Positions 60,506-64,000 of a DNA stretch of 64,000 bases are shown here, one piece after another; position 1 is the first letter of the stretch, and each line of letters begins with the position of its first letter. The DNA comes from Chitinophagales bacterium (lineage in GTDB: Bacteria; Bacteroidota; Bacteroidia; Chitinophagales; Chitinophagaceae). The stretch lies in contig JAIXLO010000138.1 in assembly GCA_026931325.1 (NCBI GenBank), positions 1 to 64,000 on the forward strand. Direction: 5' to 3'. Made by a program: the position numbers and the translations under genes. The notes below the pieces were generated by a model. That model had not been told where the DNA came from, ran no database searches, and saw only the letters and a program-made list of their open reading frames with translations.

Positions 60506-61939
60506 TTATTTACCAGATATAAACAATACAGTATCTTTTGTTAAATCAATTAAAGGTTGTGGAAATACTCCAAAAACCAAAATGATAATTGACAATATTG
60601 CTAATATCCATTGAATATTTTTTCCTGCTTCACCAACATTTTCTGTTATAGAAACAGTATTACCATAAAATATTTTTTTCATCATATTAAATGAATAAGC
60701 AGCAACCAAAATAATACAGATACCTGCAATTGCTGCTATTAAAATATTGTATCTAAATAATCCACCTAACATTAAAAACTCACCAACAAAAGAACTTGTA
60801 AGTGGTAATGATATATTAGCTAAAATCATTACTAAAAATAGCATCGCTAATACAGGTGCTTTTTGTGCTAAGCCACCTAATTCACTAAACTTTCTTGAGC
60901 CAGTTTTTTGTTCTACAACTTCTGCCACAATCCATAAACCCATTACATTAATACCATGACTAAACATTTGAAACATAACTCCTTTTAAGCCAACACTATT
61001 CATTGCAAAAATTGCAGCACACATTAATCCAAGATGTGCAATAGATGAATAAGCTATTAATCTTTTTACATCATCTTGTTTTATAGCAATTAATGAGGCA
61101 TAAATCATTCCTATAACAGAAAGTATAATAATTAAAGTTGCATTAGTAGAAACTGCTAAAGGAAATATTGGAACAATCCATCTTATAATTGCATAAACAC
61201 CCATTTTTACCATAATAGCACTTAAAACAATTGTAGATGCAGTATTCGATTGTTCATAGGTATCTGGTTGCCATGTATGAAAAGGAAATACAGGCATTTT
61301 AATGGCAAAAGCAATAAAGAATAACCAAAATATAAAGCCTTGTTCTTTAGCAGATAATTGTAAAGCATAAAAATCTGAAATAGCAAAACTATGATGTGGT
61401 GTTTTGTAGTATAAATATATTATACCAATAAGCATTAACAAAGAGCCAAAGAAAGTATAAACAAAAAATTTGAATGTAGCAGCAATACGTTTTTCTCCTC
61501 CCCAAGTGCTACATAAAAAATAAATTGGTATTAATGCTAACTCCCAAAAGAAATAAAATAATAAAGCATCGGCTGCTAAAAAAACACCCATTAGCCCTGC
61601 TTGTGAAAGCAACATTAAGCCATAAAAATGATTTGCATTCTTATACTCATTTTTATAAGTAGCAATAAATATTGAAGGAAAAGAAATAGCTGTTAATAGG
61701 CAAAGCAATTTAGCCATACCATCCATAGATGTTGTAAATCTGCTACCTAAAACTGTTATCCAGTTTGCATCAAAATTTAAACAACTGTTTTTATTGCAAA
61801 CAAAAAAGCCCAATAATGTTACTATTAAAACAGCAATAGAAGTTAATGCTGCCCATAGTTTATTTGCATTATTGTTCTTTATAAAAAAAGATACAATGCC
61901 TGCAAGTAATGGAATAATGATAAGTAATACCGAAATCAT
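60506..61939 (-). CDS. nuoM: NADH-quinone oxidoreductase subunit M
   Basis: 477 residues, about 14 membrane helices. Key segments: FFWELALIPIYFLCSTWGG with the conserved Glu near position 130, the discontinuous-helix lysine region AIKMPVFPFHTWQPDTYEQSNTASTIVLSAIMVKMGVY (about 208-247), and DVKRLIAYSSIAHLGLMCAAIFAMN. It is the middle pump subunit of complex I. Gap of 16 nt to nuoL. Confidence 0.95.
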   Translation of the reverse strand: MISVLLIIIPLLAGIVSFFIKNNNANKLWAALTSIAVLIVTLLGFFVCNKNSCLNFDANWITVLGSRFTTSMDGMAKLLCLLTAISFPSIFIATYKNEYKNANHFYGLMLLSQAGLMGVFLAADALLFYFFWELALIPIYFLCSTWGGEKRIAATFKFFVYTFFGSLLMLIGIIYLYYKTPHHSFAISDFYALQLSAKEQGFIFWLFFIAFAIKMPVFPFHTWQPDTYEQSNTASTIVLSAIMVKMGVYAIIRWIVPIFPLAVSTNATLIIILSVIGMIYASLIAIKQDDVKRLIAYSSIAHLGLMCAAIFAMNSVGLKGVMFQMFSHGINVMGLWIVAEVVEQKTGSRKFSELGGLAQKAPVLAMLFLVMILANISLPLTSSFVGEFLMLGGLFRYNILIAAIAGICIILVAAYSFNMMKKIFYGNTVSITENVGEAGKNIQWILAILSIIILVFGVFPQPLIDLTKDTVLFISGK

Positions 61940-61955
61940 AATATTTTTCTAATAC

Positions 61956-63869
61956 TTAATAAAATAATTTTCCTACTAATCTTAATAAAGATGAATCGTA
62001 AAACCATAGTAATACAAAAACTACTATGGCTAAAACCATAATCATAATATAGTTTGCAACTTGTCCATTTTGCACTAACCTTAATTGTCGTGCAGCATAC
62101 TGAACAAATGTGCCAACATTATTAACTATTCCATCTATACCAGATTTTTCAATAATATTTTTTAAGAATGAGCCTAATGATAAAACAGGTTTTACAATTA
62201 TTGTATCATATAACTCATCTATATACCATTTATTGGCTAATGTTTTTCCTAAACCAGTAGCTTCGTCTAATTCAGGTTTTTTACTAAACTTATTCACTGC
62301 AAATAATATTGCTAATAAAGCTAATACAGTGGTAGCTCCCATTAACATATATTCTGTGCTATGCTCAATATGAAATGATTTTTCTGTTGTTAAAACAGGA
62401 GATAAATATTGTTGTAATTGATGTCCACCACCTAACACTTTTGGAATACCAAAAAAGCCTGCTATCACACTAAAGAAAGCTAAAATTACTAAAGGAATAG
62501 TCATAATTTTTGGACTTTCGTGTATATGACTTTCTTGTTCTGGAGTTCCTCTGTATTTTCCTAAAAATGTAGTTGCATATAAACGGAACATATAAAATGC
62601 AGTTAGCACAGAAGTTGCAGCTCCAACAATCCAATATATTGGGTTTTTAGCAAAAGCAGCAGCTAAAATTTCATCTTTAGAAAAGAAACCACTGAATGGA
62701 GGAATACCAGCAATAGCAATACATGCTAATAAAAAAGTAATATTAGTAATGGGCATTTTCTTTCTTAAGCCTCCCATATTTCTTATATCTTGTTCATGAT
62801 GTAAAGCAAAGATTACAGAACCTGCACCTAAGAATAATAATGCTTTGAAAAAGGCATGTGTCATTACATGAAAAACAGCTCCTGTATATGCACCAACACC
62901 TAATCCTAAAAACATATATCCTAACTGACTAACAGTAGAATAGGCTAAAACTTTTTTAATATCATTTTGTTTAATAGCAATAGTTGCACTAAAAAATGCA
63001 GTTGCTAAACCAATAATTGCAATAATGTGTTGAGAAGTTTCGCTGAGATTGTATAATATATTGCTTCTTGCAATCATATAAATACCTGCAGTAACCATTG
63101 TTGCAGCGTGTATTAATGCACTCACAGGAGTTGGACCAGCCATTGCATCTGGCAACCAAGTGTATAAAGGTATTTGAGCACTTTTACCTATTGCACCTAC
63201 AAATAATAATAAGGTTATAATGGTAGCATCTGTTGATGTTAGTTTAGCAAGTGTAGCTTCTGTAAAAACTTCATTGTATGATACTGTACCAACTTTTAAT
63301 AATAACCAAAATATGGCTAACAAAAATCCTAAGTCGCCAATACGGTTCATTACAAAAGCTTTGTTAGCAGCATAGTTATAAAGATTGTTTTTAAACCAAA
63401 AACCAATGAGTAAATAAGAGCATAAAGCCACTCCTTCCCAACCAATATACATTATTACATAGTTTGCTCCCATTACAAGCAATAGCATTGAAAAAACGAA
63501 AAGGTTTAAGTAAGAAAAATATCTTGCATAGTGCTGTGGTTCTTCATCTTTCATATAAGCAACTGAATAAAGATGAATTAAAAAACCTATGCCTGTAATA
63601 ATTAATAAGAATAAAGAGGATAGTTGGTCTAATTGAAAAGCAAAATCAATTTTAAATGCTTCTGCATTAATAAAAGTAAAAGCAGTAAATACTTTTCCTC
63701 CGGTTGCTTTTACATCAAAAAATAATACAACACTAATTATAAAAGATAATAAGATTGTTGCATTGCCAATAAATGCAATGGATGATTTAGATAAAATCTT
63801 ACGTCCTAATCCATTTATTAGAAATCCTAAAAATGGCAGTAGTGGTACTAAATAAATCAACTTACTCAT
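61956..63869 (-). CDS. nuoL: NADH-quinone oxidoreductase subunit L
   Basis: 637 residues. The conserved pump core is present: MYIGWEGVALCSYLLIGFWF (Glu about 144), GKSAQIPLYTWLPDAMAGPTPVSALIHAATMVTAGIYMIARS (about 229-270) and NDIKKVLAYSTVSQLGYMFLGLGVG. The C-terminal extension includes helices and a lateral-helix region ending in LWFYDSSLLRLVGKLFY. It forms the distal pump of complex I's membrane arm. Start 29 nt after the nuoK stop, with a small hairpin in between. Confidence 0.96.
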   Translation of the reverse strand: MSKLIYLVPLLPFLGFLINGLGRKILSKSSIAFIGNATILLSFIISVVLFFDVKATGGKVFTAFTFINAEAFKIDFAFQLDQLSSLFLLIITGIGFLIHLYSVAYMKDEEPQHYARYFSYLNLFVFSMLLLVMGANYVIMYIGWEGVALCSYLLIGFWFKNNLYNYAANKAFVMNRIGDLGFLLAIFWLLLKVGTVSYNEVFTEATLAKLTSTDATIITLLLFVGAIGKSAQIPLYTWLPDAMAGPTPVSALIHAATMVTAGIYMIARSNILYNLSETSQHIIAIIGLATAFFSATIAIKQNDIKKVLAYSTVSQLGYMFLGLGVGAYTGAVFHVMTHAFFKALLFLGAGSVIFALHHEQDIRNMGGLRKKMPITNITFLLACIAIAGIPPFSGFFSKDEILAAAFAKNPIYWIVGAATSVLTAFYMFRLYATTFLGKYRGTPEQESHIHESPKIMTIPLVILAFFSVIAGFFGIPKVLGGGHQLQQYLSPVLTTEKSFHIEHSTEYMLMGATTVLALLAILFAVNKFSKKPELDEATGLGKTLANKWYIDELYDTIIVKPVLSLGSFLKNIIEKSGIDGIVNNVGTFVQYAARQLRLVQNGQVANYIMIMVLAIVVFVLLWFYDSSLLRLVGKLFY

Positions 63870-63898
63870 ATAATTTTTTCATCCTTCAATCGAAGGTT

Positions 63899-64000
63899 TT
63901 AGTTTTTTAACCTATTTAAAAAGTTTATATCTACAGAACGTGTATTTCTATACAGCATTACTATAATTGCTAAACCAACACTTACCTCAGCAGCAGCAAC
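63899..64000 (-). CDS. nuoK: C-terminal end of NADH-quinone oxidoreductase subunit K (runs off the window)
   Basis: The minus strand from the window edge translates as VAAAEVSVGLAIIVMLY, then RNTRSVDINFLNRLKN and a TAA stop at 63901-63899. AAAEVAVGLA(I/L)I is the diagnostic segment of NuoK, where the Glu contributes to proton transfer near the quinone-side channel. Only about the last 33 residues are in the window; the remaining nuo genes should lie beyond the right edge. The sequence CCTTC-N4-GAAGG just downstream (63883-63896) can form a 5-bp hairpin before nuoL. Confidence 0.9.
   Translation of the reverse strand, partial: VAAAEVSVGLAIIVMLYRNTRSVDINFLNRLKN

Overview
The window is AT-rich (roughly 30 % G+C by eye) chromosomal DNA from a member of the Bacteroidota, most likely a Chitinophagaceae-type organism. 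The evidence is: a gliding-motility protein (GldC), a type IX secretion (T9SS) C-terminal sorting domain, a PF14905-type outer-membrane beta-barrel protein, a beta-propeller/Y_Y_Y sensor kinase paired with a LytTR regulator, DUF3098 and PepSY-like secreted proteins, and promoters built on the Bacteroidota -7 element TAnnTTTG (variants TATCTTCG, TACTTTTG, TATATTTG). Shine-Dalgarno sequences are essentially absent; leaders are short and A-rich. Nearly everything is ordinary housekeeping or envelope chromosome. The accessory parts are one insertion sequence and one restriction-modification-like gene. I found no tRNA, rRNA, CRISPR array or prophage.

Layout. 1-5.7 kb: end of a secreted protein, a radical SAM/SPASM protein, a glycosyltransferase, gldC, a FabH-type ketosynthase, a small secreted protein and a lipid kinase, closed by a bidirectional terminator. 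5.7-10.3 kb (minus strand): a T9SS-exported beta-helix protein, DNA polymerase III delta', a DUF3098 membrane protein, and an overlapping SnoaL/DsbA-like pair. 10.4-12.8 kb: kdnA-kdnB, which make 8-amino-Kdo for the lipid A inner core. 12.8-17.6 kb: a DUF1684 protein, a sensor kinase/LytTR two-component pair, and a 70-residue protein resembling an isolated sorting domain. 17.7-23.9 kb: a PfkB (pseudouridine-kinase-like) gene, an ABC exporter and a 1055-residue type IIG-like methylase/nuclease. 23.9-30 kb: RNase Y, a lipoprotein, an arginine-deiminase-family gene with ctlX, and scpA. 30.2-31.8 kb: a complete IS1634-type element, directly followed by what looks like the orphaned 3' end of engB and a 34-bp perfect palindrome. 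31.9-36.7 kb (minus): ArsR regulator, tsaB, a large outer-membrane protein, a NadR-like kinase. 36.9-42.3 kb: a CNNM/CBS protein, PBP4, a Dph6-like ATPase and gyrB. 42.5-50 kb: rimM, pheT, a coiled-coil gene plus zapA, trmD, an S4 protein and alaS. 50-56.5 kb (minus): thiolase, RND/MMPL transporter, FAD oxidoreductase, ACP phosphodiesterase, alpha/beta hydrolase. 56.7-59 kb: a PepSY-like protein, a DUF2272 protein, metF. 59-64 kb (minus): nuoN, nuoM, nuoL and the end of nuoK, the membrane arm of respiratory complex I.

Most notable: the engB tail stranded next to an IS with no visible target duplication; the methylase/nuclease whose two catalytic motifs both look non-canonical and which follows an overlapping 15-codon reading frame; the kdnAB pair; the stand-alone sorting-domain-like mini-protein; and a recurrent arrangement in which the -7 promoter box lies 4-8 nt from the start codon, predicting leaderless or near-leaderless mRNAs.
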